Positions 1 to 5,753 of a DNA stretch of 10,276 nt are shown here, one piece after another. The stretch comes from Comamonadaceae bacterium. GTDB taxonomy: Bacteria; Pseudomonadota; Gammaproteobacteria; Burkholderiales; Burkholderiaceae_C. The notes under the pieces were generated by a model that was given only the letters and a program-made list of their open reading frames with translations, was not told the origin of the DNA and made no database searches. The position numbers and the translations under genes were made by a program. Location of the stretch: NCBI GenBank assembly GCA_947494405.1, contig CANLWQ010000049.1, positions 1-10,276 of the forward strand, given 5' to 3'. Each line of letters begins with the position of its first letter. Position 1 is the stretch's first letter.

Positions 1-1245
1 AAAGACTTTGATGTGGCCACCAACGCCACGCCTGAAGAGGTGAAAGCCTGTTTTCGACGGGCTTTCATCATTGGGCGGCGTTTTCGCATCGTCCATGTGG
101 TGTACGGACGAGGCCGTGAACACGAGGTTATCGAGGTCTCCACCTTCCGTGCTTACCTTGACAGCAACGACGCCGAGCAAGTCAGTGGCAATGAGCGCAC
201 CAGCAAAAAAGCCCTGTCCAACATGACCCACGCGGTGGACGCCAGCGGCAGGGTTTTGCGCGACAACGTGTGGGGTCCGCAAGAAGAAGATGCAGCGCGG
301 CGCGACTTCACCGTGAATGCCATGTACTACGACCCCCTCACGGGCGACGTTATCGACTACCACCATGGTTTGGAAGACGCCAAAAAACGCGTGCTGCGCA
401 TGATTGGCGAGCCTGCCACTCGCTACCGTGAGGACCCGGTTCGCATCATTCGCGCCGTGCGCTTTGCCGCCAAATTGAACCATCTCGGCTTCAAGCTCGA
501 ACCCAGAACCGCCAAGCCCTTGAAAGCGTCGGTGGCGTTGTTGGCCGATGTGCCGCAAAGCCGTTTGTTCGATGAAATGCTCAAACTTTTACAAACCGGC
601 CACGCTTTGGCCAGTATCGAGCAGTTGAAGACCTTGGGCATGGCCAAAGGTATTTATCCGCTGCTGGATGTGGTGGTCGAGCGGGTAGATTCTGATTTTG
701 TGAACGCCGCCTTGCAAGACACCGACCGGCGCGTGGGCGAGGGCAAGCCGGTTGCGCCCAGTTTTTTGCTCAGCTGTGTGTTGTGGGCCGATGTGCGCGA
801 GGGCTGGCAAGTGCGCGCCAACGACATGCCCACTTTTCCCGCTTTGCAAGAAGCGATTGAAGATGTGTTCAATGCCCGCATTGGCGACGTCTCAGGACGG
901 GGCAAGTTGGCGGGTGATATGCGAGAAATTTGGACCATGCAACCGCGCTTTGATAAGCGCAGTGGCAGCGCCCCTTTTGGTTTGATCGATCAGGCGCGTT
1001 TTCGTGCCGGTTTTGACTTCATGCGTTTGCGCGCCGAAGTGGGTGAGGTCGAGGAAGAACTGGCCGATTGGTGGGAAACCTTCAGCACCGCCAATGAAGA
1101 CACCCGCACGGACATGTTGCAAGCAGTCAAACCCGCAGCACGCGCTGTGCGGGCGGACGGCACGCCCGTCGCCCGTAAACGCCCGCGTCGTCGCCGCAAG
1201 CCCGCAGGCAACCCTTCAGCCACTGGTGACAACAACGAAGCGTGA
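1..1245 (+). CDS. pcnB: Poly(A) polymerase I, 5'-truncated by the window edge
   Basis: PcnB adds poly(A) tails to RNA 3' ends, which promotes decay by exonucleases in the cytoplasm. The reading frame is open from base 1, so the true start lies outside the window; 414 residues are visible. The window opens on KDFDVATNATPEEV, the nucleotidyltransferase motif holding the catalytic DxD pair (visible residues 2 and 4). RRDFTVNAMYYDP follows at about 100-112, then the RNA-binding stretch RYREDPVRIIRAVRFAA at about 141-157. These strings are typical of PcnB rather than the CCA-adding enzyme. The C-terminus is a basic arginine/lysine tail (RKRPRRRRKP), also typical of the family. The missing part should be the short N-terminus with the GGxxRD-type motif. 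The 3' end overlaps the proposed folK start by 20 bases, which suggests co-transcription and possible coupling. Assignment is firm; only the start is unknown. Confidence 0.96.
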   Translation, partial: KDFDVATNATPEEVKACFRRAFIIGRRFRIVHVVYGRGREHEVIEVSTFRAYLDSNDAEQVSGNERTSKKALSNMTHAVDASGRVLRDNVWGPQEEDAARRDFTVNAMYYDPLTGDVIDYHHGLEDAKKRVLRMIGEPATRYREDPVRIIRAVRFAAKLNHLGFKLEPRTAKPLKASVALLADVPQSRLFDEMLKLLQTGHALASIEQLKTLGMAKGIYPLLDVVVERVDSDFVNAALQDTDRRVGEGKPVAPSFLLSCVLWADVREGWQVRANDMPTFPALQEAIEDVFNARIGDVSGRGKLAGDMREIWTMQPRFDKRSGSAPFGLIDQARFRAGFDFMRLRAEVGEVEEELADWWETFSTANEDTRTDMLQAVKPAARAVRADGTPVARKRPRRRRKPAGNPSATGDNNEA

Positions 1246-1708
1246 ACCGGTCAGTGCCTACGTGGCATTGGGTGCCAACCTAGGCGACGCGGCATTGTCT
1301 GTGCGGCAAGCTTTGCTGGCGATCGCCGCTTTGCCGCATACCCACATTCAACAGGCTTCACCCTTGCTCAGCAGCGCCCCTGTCGACGCCGATGGGCCTG
1401 TGTATGTCAACGCGGTGGCGCATATTCAAACTGGTTTGAATGCTGTTGAGTTGTTGCAGGCTTTGCAGCATCTTGAAAACGCAGCGGGGCGCACCCGCCA
1501 GTACCACCATGCGCCGCGCACCCTCGATTTGGATGTGCTTTTTTATGGGGATGCGGAGATGCAAAGTGCCTATTTGATGCTGCCGCATCCGCGCTGGCAG
1601 GAACGCGCTTTTGTGTTGTTGCCCCTGCAAGTGGTCTGCCCTGACAAAGTCACCGAACAAATGCTGCAAGCGGTTGCCGATCAGCCTGTCAGTTGGCTGT
1701 ATTCCTAG
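1226..1708 (+). CDS. folK: 2-amino-4-hydroxy-6-hydroxymethyldihydropteridine pyrophosphokinase (HPPK)
   Basis: FolK transfers pyrophosphate from ATP to 6-hydroxymethyl-7,8-dihydropterin, the step before dihydropteroate synthase in folate synthesis. The 160-residue product matches the usual HPPK length of about 160. Visible motifs are YVALGANLGD at 12-21, the pterin-side segment VYVNAVA at 59-65, and the HPPK signature HHAPRTLDLDVLFYG at 94-108, whose D101 and D103 match the known magnesium ligands. LPHPRWQERAFVLLPL at 119-134 is the conserved C-terminal block. I chose GTG at 1226 because the frame open further upstream lies inside pcnB and shows no HPPK similarity, and because no ATG falls between 1226 and the first conserved motif. 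The start overlaps pcnB by 20 bases and has no strong ribosome binding site, which fits translational coupling. pcnB-folK is a common pair in betaproteobacteria. Product is secure; the exact start is moderately sure. Confidence 0.94.
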   Translation: MTTTKREPVSAYVALGANLGDAALSVRQALLAIAALPHTHIQQASPLLSSAPVDADGPVYVNAVAHIQTGLNAVELLQALQHLENAAGRTRQYHHAPRTLDLDVLFYGDAEMQSAYLMLPHPRWQERAFVLLPLQVVCPDKVTEQMLQAVADQPVSWLYS

Positions 1709-1712
1709 CGTT

Positions 1713-2159
1713 TTACTGAGAAATTTTTCGCGCTTCTTCGATTTGTGTCTCGAAATAGCGCTGAAAACCGTAGGCCAAGGTCGATAGCAAGGCGGTGGTC
1801 CCTACCAGCAGCGACAACACCAAAGCGCCTACGGTCAGCCAGTTGGTGGCACCTGCTGTCGACTCGGCATCCGCCTCGGGGTTGAAGAGGCTGTTCCATC
1901 GCTCAGTCGACATCAAGCCCCAGTAAATGGCATTGAGAGCCGTGCCAGCAATCGTCATACCCAAAAGTGGCAACAACAACCAGCTCAAAGGATCATCCAC
2001 ACCAAAATCTCGGACGCGCGAAAAACCGTACAAGCCCAGCAAGCTAGGCAACGGCAACAGCCAAGCCAGTCCATCGCCTTTGCCAAACATATAAAAACGG
2101 TGCAAGCCCAATGGCCCACCGATAAAGCTCAACCAAGTAGCCAATGTTTTATTTTTCAT
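1713..2159 (-). CDS. Small TM2-like multi-pass membrane protein
   Basis: This encodes 148 residues of unproven function. The N-terminus has a TM2-domain-like motif, SFIGGPLGLHRFYMFGKGD (11-29), in which a glycine-rich turn and HRFY precede a hydrophobic hairpin. Likely membrane segments are at about 4-17, 31-46, 57-80 and 106-130, joined by short loops (RVRDFGVDD; a hydrophilic stretch near 84-105 rich in E, A and T). The C-terminus (FETQIEEARKISQ) is charged and probably cytoplasmic. I chose ATG at 2159 because the motif begins right after it and the upstream frame runs through the acetyltransferase gene. It lies 8 bases downstream of that gene on the same strand, so the two are probably one transcript. 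It converges with folK, leaving 4 bases between stop codons. TM2 proteins are widespread but mostly uncharacterised; I infer a membrane protein and nothing more specific. Confidence 0.8.
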   Translation of the reverse strand: MKNKTLATWLSFIGGPLGLHRFYMFGKGDGLAWLLPLPSLLGLYGFSRVRDFGVDDPLSWLLLPLLGMTIAGTALNAIYWGLMSTERWNSLFNPEADAESTAGATNWLTVGALVLSLLVGTTALLSTLAYGFQRYFETQIEEARKISQ

Positions 2160-2167
2160 TCGGTGGA

Positions 2168-2722
2168 TTATCGGTTTGGCAGCGAGAGCTCGCTGGCGGG
2201 GCTGGAATCTCCCGCCCCCAAGGCTTTTTGCATGAACACGGTGTCCAGCCAACGATCGTGCTTCCAGCCGCTGGCTTTCAATATGCCGGTGTGCGTAAAG
2301 CCCAAGCTGCGGTGCAGCCCAATTGAGCCAGCATTGGCCGAGTCGCCAATGACTGCCAGCATTTGACGGATACCCAGTGCCTCGCATTGGCGCATGAGTT
2401 CACACAACAAAGCGCGGCCTAAACCTTGGCCCGCATGCTCGGCATGGATGTAAACCGAGTCTTCGGCCACGAACCTGAAGGCTGGACGGGGTCTGAAGTT
2501 GCCCGCGTAGGCAAAGCCCAGCACCTCTGCCCCACGACTGGCCACCAAAAAAGGCAAGCCTTTGGCCAGTACATCCGTGCGTCTGCGGCTCATCTCGGCA
2601 AGGTCGGGGGGCTCCAATTCAAAGCTGCCTGTTCCATGCTTGACATGGTGGGCGTATATGCAGCTGATGCTTGCTAAATCGGCGTCTGAGCTTGGGCGTA
2701 TGAGCAGGGCAGGGAGGTGCAT
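2168..2722 (-). CDS. GNAT-family N-acetyltransferase, phosphinothricin/MnaT-like
   Basis: A 184-residue cytosolic acetyl-CoA-dependent acyltransferase of the GNAT fold. The N-terminal IRPSSDADLASISCIYAHHV (8-27) and TGSFELEPPD (31-40) resemble the PAT / MnaT (YncA) branch, which acetylates the amino group of phosphinothricin, methionine sulfoximine or related amino acids. The acetyl-CoA binding loop is EHAGQGLGRALL (95-106). The C-terminal half has NAGSIGLHRSLGF (130-142) and GWKHDRWLDTVFMQKAL (152-168), the latter typical of this branch. About 16 extra hydrophilic residues end the protein. The start at 2722 is the only ATG close to the first conserved strand; no clear ribosome binding site precedes it. 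It is transcribed away from rpsP and probably together with the TM2-like gene. Family call is firm; the natural substrate cannot be read from sequence. Confidence 0.9.
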   Translation of the reverse strand: MHLPALLIRPSSDADLASISCIYAHHVKHGTGSFELEPPDLAEMSRRRTDVLAKGLPFLVASRGAEVLGFAYAGNFRPRPAFRFVAEDSVYIHAEHAGQGLGRALLCELMRQCEALGIRQMLAVIGDSANAGSIGLHRSLGFTHTGILKASGWKHDRWLDTVFMQKALGAGDSSPASELSLPNR

Positions 2723-2734
2723 GGCTTGTCAGTC

Positions 2735-2747
2735 TATAATGGCAGGC
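2735..2747 (+). promoter_or_regulatory. Probable promoter of the rpsP operon (-10 box TATAAT and discriminator)
   Basis: A perfect TATAAT occupies 2735-2740 in the divergent gap between the acetyltransferase and rpsP. It is followed by the G+C-rich run GGCAGGC, as is common for ribosomal promoters under stringent control. A start of transcription near 2747 would give a leader of about 77 bases. No good -35 box sits 16-18 bases upstream, so the call rests on the -10 box, its position and its likeness to the rplS promoter. Confidence 0.6.
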
Positions 2748-2749
2748 TT

Positions 2750-2797
2750 TTCAACGAGCGCTGGCCGGGTGGCCATGTTGCGTGTCTCATCGTTGAA
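2750..2797 (+). promoter_or_regulatory. Long imperfect hairpin in the rpsP leader
   Basis: A 17-base 5' arm (2750-2766) can pair along its whole length. TTCAACGA (2750-2757) pairs with TCGTTGAA (2790-2797). GCGC (2758-2761) pairs with GCGT (2780-2783, one G-U). TGGCC (2762-2766) pairs with GGCCA (2771-2775) around a GGGT tetraloop. Bulges of 4 and 6 bases fall only on the 3' side. The structure would begin within a few bases of the predicted RNA 5' end and stop 26 bases before the rpsP start, leaving its ribosome binding site free. Function is unknown; mRNA stability or autogenous control are possibilities. Confidence 0.5.
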
Positions 2798-2812
2798 TCA
2801 AAGTCTGCACCC

Positions 2813-2817
2813 AAGGA
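2813..2817 (+). promoter_or_regulatory. Ribosome binding site of rpsP
   Basis: AAGGA lies 6 bases before the ATG at 2824. It is one of the few clear Shine-Dalgarno sites in the window, in contrast to rimM and trmD downstream. Confidence 0.8.
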
Positions 2818-2823
2818 TAAACC

Positions 2824-3075
2824 ATGGTCGTCATCCGACTTTCACGCGGCGGCGCAAAAGCCCGCCCTTTTTTCAATATTGTTGTGGCTGACAAGCGCGT
2901 TCGCCGCGATGGACGTTTCATTGAGCGCATTGGGTTTTACAACCCTATCGCTGCCGGCGGTGAGGAAGGCTTGCGCATCGCCCAAGACCGACTAAGTTAC
3001 TGGGTTGGCGTGGGCGCACAAACCTCGCCCACCGTGGACCGCCTCATTAAACAAGCCGGCAAAGTCGCCGCTTAA
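2824..3075 (+). CDS. rpsP: 30S ribosomal protein S16
   Basis: S16 is an early-binding protein of the small subunit that contacts 16S rRNA in the body of the 30S particle. The 83-residue product has the usual length. It shows the conserved N-terminal strand [17 protein letters not shown], then [20 protein letters not shown], then [17 protein letters not shown], all typical of S16. The ATG at 2824 is fixed by the conserved N-terminus and by AAGGA 6 bases upstream. It is the first gene of the rpsP-rimM-trmD-rplS operon, behind a TATAAT promoter and a folded leader. A 16-base gap follows before rimM. Identity is essentially certain. Confidence 0.98.
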   Translation: MVVIRLSRGGAKARPFFNIVVADKRVRRDGRFIERIGFYNPIAAGGEEGLRIAQDRLSYWVGVGAQTSPTVDRLIKQAGKVAA

Positions 3076-3091
3076 AGTCAGTTAAAAACCC

Positions 3092-3664
3092 ATGCAGCCT
3101 GCTTGGGAGCCTGCTGAGTTACCAGCGGATGCTGTTGAAGTGGGGCGCGTATTGGATGCTTGGGGCCTCAAAGGCTGGCTGAAAATCCTCCCCCACAGCG
3201 CCTCTCCCGAGGCGCTGTTTTCATCTAAGCGCTGGTTTTTGCAGCCTAACGAACGTGGCGCTTCGCCTTTTAGCGGCACGGTTGTGGTGAAAGTACGCGA
3301 GGCCAAAGAACACTCTGACAGCGTAGTCGCTTGTTTGCACGAGTTGGACGATCGCGACATCGCCCAAAGCCTCAAAGGTGCGCGCATATGTGTTCCGCGC
3401 TCGAGTTTTCCCACCCCTGCCAGCGACGAATACTATTGGGTCGACCTCATTGGTTTACAGGTACGCAACCGTGAAGGCATAGACTTGGGTGAAGTCACCG
3501 AGTTGCTGTCAACAGGGCCACAAACGGTTTTGGTGTTGCGCGACGCGGTAACCGACGCTGAAGGTAAACCCGTCGAGCGCATGATTCCTTTTGTCGCCGC
3601 CTACATCGATCAGGTCGATACCCAAGCCCGCCTGATCTTGGTGGACTGGCAAGCCGATTACTGA
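3092..3664 (+). CDS. rimM: Ribosome maturation factor RimM
   Basis: RimM assists late assembly of the 30S head, binding S19 and acting on the 3' domain of 16S rRNA. The 190-residue product is slightly longer than many homologues, with an extended N-terminus (MQPAWEPAELPADA). The RimM N-terminal barrel starts at VEVGRVLDAWGLKGWLKI (16-33). The linker EYYWVDLIGLQV (113-124) carries the conserved YYW-DLIG block at the start of the PRC-barrel domain, which ends with MIPFVAAYIDQVD and LILVDW (164-186). Its partner S16 is encoded immediately upstream. No Shine-Dalgarno sequence precedes the ATG; the bases just before it are AAAAACCC, much like those before trmD. That fits the low yield of RimM relative to ribosomal proteins known for this operon in E. 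coli. Identity is firm. Confidence 0.97.
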   Translation: MQPAWEPAELPADAVEVGRVLDAWGLKGWLKILPHSASPEALFSSKRWFLQPNERGASPFSGTVVVKVREAKEHSDSVVACLHELDDRDIAQSLKGARICVPRSSFPTPASDEYYWVDLIGLQVRNREGIDLGEVTELLSTGPQTVLVLRDAVTDAEGKPVERMIPFVAAYIDQVDTQARLILVDWQADY

Positions 3665-3692
3665 GGCTGGCTCTTACCGCATACTGCAACCC

Positions 3693-4454
3693 ATGCGTGT
3701 AGACATCATCACTTTGTTTCCGGAGCTCTTTCCCGCTTTCTTGCTAGCGGGCGTGACGCGTCGCGCATTTGAGAGCGGTCAATTAAAGGTTAAGACTTGG
3801 AACCCACGCGAGTACGCCGTTGGCAATTACAAACGTGTTGACGACCGATCCTTTGGCGGCGGCCCTGGCATGGTCATGCTGGCCGAACCGCTGGCCGCTT
3901 GCTTGCAAGCCGTTCGCGCCGAAAGCGGCTTAGACAGAGCCCAAGCGCCGCTGGTGTATTTTTCACCGGTGGGTCAGGTGTTGACCCAAAGCTTGGTCGA
4001 GAGCAGCGGGCAAACACCTGGCGTGGTGCTGCTGTGTGGGCGCTACGAGGGCATAGATCAGCGCTTTATTGAGACCTGTGTGGACCAGCAAATCAGTTTG
4101 GGCGATTTTGTTCTCTCGGGTGGTGAGATCGCTGCCTTGGCTTGGCTGGACGCATTGGCAAGACTGCAACCGGGGGTATTGAATGATGAACAAAGCCATT
4201 TGCAAGACAGTTTCACCGCCGCATTGAGTGGTTTGTTGGATTGCCCGCACTACACCCGCCCCGAGGTTTGGCAAGACCTTGCCGTGCCGGCGGCCTTGCT
4301 CTCGGGTCACCATGCGCAGATTGCCACTTGGCGTCGACAGCAAAGCCTGGCGCTGACACGCCAAGCTCGCCCCGATTTGCTTGAAAAAGCCCGCGAATCT
4401 GGACTTTTGACCCCAGCTGACGAGCAACTGTTGGCTAAATCCGGCAAGCCCTAA
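3693..4454 (+). CDS. trmD: tRNA (guanine-N1-)-methyltransferase
   Basis: TrmD methylates G37 at N1 in tRNAs that read codons starting with C or in part G, using S-adenosylmethionine, and so prevents +1 frameshifting. The 253-residue protein has the family's usual length. It begins with the conserved MRVDIITLFPELF. The trefoil-knot cofactor site is made by LCGRYEGID (114-122) and SLGDFVLSGGE (135-145). GLLDCPHYTRPEVW (180-193) is the signature that carries the catalytic aspartate (D183 here). PGVLNDEQS at 160-168 and LLSGHHAQIATWR (202-214) are also typical. All key residues are present. The gene follows rimM after 28 bases and has no visible Shine-Dalgarno site. rplS follows, but from its own promoter, which overlaps the region just after the trmD stop. 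Confidence 0.98.
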   Translation: MRVDIITLFPELFPAFLLAGVTRRAFESGQLKVKTWNPREYAVGNYKRVDDRSFGGGPGMVMLAEPLAACLQAVRAESGLDRAQAPLVYFSPVGQVLTQSLVESSGQTPGVVLLCGRYEGIDQRFIETCVDQQISLGDFVLSGGEIAALAWLDALARLQPGVLNDEQSHLQDSFTAALSGLLDCPHYTRPEVWQDLAVPAALLSGHHAQIATWRRQQSLALTRQARPDLLEKARESGLLTPADEQLLAKSGKP

Positions 4455-4463
4455 TTAGCCAGC

Positions 4464-4476
4464 TATAATGTTTGGC
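4464..4476 (+). promoter_or_regulatory. Probable internal promoter upstream of rplS
   Basis: TATAAT at 4464-4469 lies 10 bases after the trmD stop and is followed by GTTTGGCT. The pattern TATAATGnnnGGCT is the same as at the rpsP promoter, in the same spacing. Transcription would start near 4476 and give a leader of about 84 bases. The -35 region is not consensus. It would allow L19 to be made in excess of TrmD. Confidence 0.55.
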
Positions 4477-4480
4477 TCTC

Positions 4481-4545
4481 GATCCTCTGGATGGCCGCCT
4501 CGTGTTTCAAACACCATAGGCCTTTTGTGTAGCGCATCCACGATC
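4481..4545 (+). promoter_or_regulatory. Nested long-range stems in the rplS leader
   Basis: GATC (4481-4484) can pair with GATC (4542-4545), and TGGATG (4488-4493) with CATCCA (4535-4540). GCC (4494-4496) can pair with GGC (4519-4521), and GTGTT (4502-4506) with AACAC (4510-4514) around a 3-base loop. All pairs are nested. The ribosome binding site at 4551-4555 lies just outside the outer stem. L19 leaders are known in Firmicutes; I know of no described counterpart here. Pairing was read by eye and no energy was calculated. Confidence 0.42.
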
Positions 4546-4550
4546 ATTTT

Positions 4551-4555
4551 GAGGA
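4551..4555 (+). promoter_or_regulatory. Ribosome binding site of rplS
   Basis: GAGGA ends 4 bases before the ATG at 4560 and follows the leader structure directly. Confidence 0.75.
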
Positions 4556-4559
4556 CAGC

Positions 4560-4943
4560 ATGAATCTCATCCAAACTCTGGAACAAGAAGAAATCGCCCG
4601 CATGGGTAAAAAAATCCCGGTCTTCGCTCCTGGCGACACCGTGGTGGTCAGTGTCAACGTGGTAGAGGGAACTCGAAAGCGTGTACAGGCTTTCGAAGGC
4701 GTGGTGATTGCCAAACGCAACCGCGGCATCAACTCCAACTTTATCGTTCGCAAAATGTCCAGCGGCGAAGGCGTTGAGCGTACCTTCCAAACTTACAGCC
4801 CTTTGATTGCCGCTGTTGAAGTCAAACGCCGTGGCGATGTTCGCCGCGCCAAGTTGTATTATTTGCGCGACCGCAGCGGAAAATCTGCGCGTATCAAAGA
4901 AAAACTCACAGCCAAAGCCACACCAGCGGCAGCAGCCAAGTAA
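4560..4943 (+). CDS. rplS: 50S ribosomal protein L19
   Basis: L19 sits at the 30S-50S interface of the large subunit. The 127-residue product contains the L19 hallmarks [21 protein letters not shown] (split across residues 22-42), [21 protein letters not shown], and the C-terminal [26 protein letters not shown] block. It ends in an alanine/lysine tail typical of betaproteobacterial versions. The ATG at 4560 has GAGGA 4 bases upstream. This is the last gene of the operon and is followed by a strong intrinsic terminator. It appears to have its own promoter and folded leader in addition to read-through from rpsP. Identity is certain. Confidence 0.98.
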   Translation: MNLIQTLEQEEIARMGKKIPVFAPGDTVVVSVNVVEGTRKRVQAFEGVVIAKRNRGINSNFIVRKMSSGEGVERTFQTYSPLIAAVEVKRRGDVRRAKLYYLRDRSGKSARIKEKLTAKATPAAAAK

Positions 4944-4967
4944 GACCCGGTCTCAAGTCTTGCCATC

Positions 4968-5001
4968 AAACCGCCCCAGCCAACGCTGTGGCGGTTTTTT
5001 T
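4968..5001 (+). terminator. Rho-independent terminator after rplS
   Basis: AAACCGCC (4968-4975) pairs with GGCGGTTT (4990-4997). The inner pair is CAGC (4977-4980) with GCTG (4985-4988) around a CAAC loop, with one C/T mismatch. A run of seven T (4995-5001) follows. It lies 25 bases after the rplS stop and ends the ribosomal operon. Confidence 0.93.
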
Positions 5002-5022
5002 CTGACCCACACACATCCAACT

Positions 5023-5715
5023 TTGTTTACTTTTTCCCAAATTCCTAATTTCTCTGCTGAGACTTCAGAAGTCTTGGGCCGAGACGGGCATTTGCCCAAG
5101 GTGGCTGCCCACCGGCTGGAACCCACGGGTTTGCGCCAACACTTTGCCAACCCACCCCTGTGGCAACCCGAGGTCTCGCGAGAACCGCCTTTGACCCCCA
5201 AGCCACCGGTGGCCGCCTCGGTGTTGGTTGGTGTGGTGATGCGACCCCTACCCACCATCTTGTTGACCCTCAGGACCGCACACCTGTCGACACATTCCGG
5301 TCAAATTGCCTTGCCTGGGGGAAGACAAGACCCGGAAGATGCAGACGCGGTGGCAGCTGCCTTGCGCGAATCTCACGAAGAGGTGGGACTTGACCCCGCG
5401 CATGCTGAAGTCTTGGGGGAGTTGCCCATCTATGTCACGGGTACAGGTTTCAAGGTGACACCGGTGGTGGCACTGCTCGACCCCGCCATGCGTTTGAGCG
5501 CCAACCCCCACGAGGTTGCTCTGGTGTTTGAAGTGCCTCTGGCCCATGTGATGGACCCCGCCAACCATTGCCGTCATGCGGTGCTTTGGTCTGGGCAGAG
5601 GCGCGAATGGTTTTCTATGCCCTACCAAGATGGCGAGCAAAAACGCTTTATCTGGGGTGTCACCGCAGGCATTTTGCGTAATCTTTACTGTTTTTTAAGC
5701 ACAGACCCTCATTAG
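5023..5715 (+). CDS. Nudix hydrolase, coenzyme A pyrophosphatase type
   Basis: The enzyme probably cleaves CoA or its derivatives to 3',5'-ADP and phosphopantetheine. Read from TTG at 5023 it has 230 residues. The CoA-specific motif is LLTLRTAHLSTHSGQIA (80-96), followed by LPGG. It runs into the Nudix box GGRQDPED (99-106) and ALRESHEEVGL (113-123), which includes the metal-binding RE..EE glutamates. The first conserved acid of the box is D and one residue is added, as I recall for NudL-type enzymes. VTGTGFKVTPVV and NPHEVALVFEVPL follow. The start is uncertain: no ATG lies between the rplS terminator and the conserved GRDGHLPKV (19-27). TTG 5023 keeps a leader of about the length I expect in relatives; TTG 5074 and GTG 5101 are alternatives. 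No clear ribosome binding site precedes any of them. The CobD-like gene follows 38 bases later on the same strand. Confidence 0.88.
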   Translation: MFTFSQIPNFSAETSEVLGRDGHLPKVAAHRLEPTGLRQHFANPPLWQPEVSREPPLTPKPPVAASVLVGVVMRPLPTILLTLRTAHLSTHSGQIALPGGRQDPEDADAVAAALRESHEEVGLDPAHAEVLGELPIYVTGTGFKVTPVVALLDPAMRLSANPHEVALVFEVPLAHVMDPANHCRHAVLWSGQRREWFSMPYQDGEQKRFIWGVTAGILRNLYCFLSTDPH

Positions 5716-5753
5716 CTTGGGCTTAAGCACTGCGGCTTGACTATCATGTGGGT

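Noticed and set aside
1004..1225. A longer folK frame opening at 1004.
   Set aside because: It lies wholly inside pcnB in another frame and has no HPPK similarity before about 1256.
2160..2387. A longer start for the TM2-like protein at 2387.
   Set aside because: The extra residues are a shifted frame of the acetyltransferase gene; the TM2-like motif begins just after ATG 2159.
2726..2731. TTGTCA as the -35 box of the rpsP promoter.
   Set aside because: It lies only 3 bases before TATAAT, far from the 16-18 needed.
3963..4427. 154-codon reverse-strand frame opposite trmD.
   Set aside because: It is a shadow of a certain gene; no recognisable domain and no own signals.
4807..5022. Nudix frame open back into rplS from 4807.
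   Set aside because: It crosses rplS and the intrinsic terminator; the extra sequence is a frame-shifted reading of L19.
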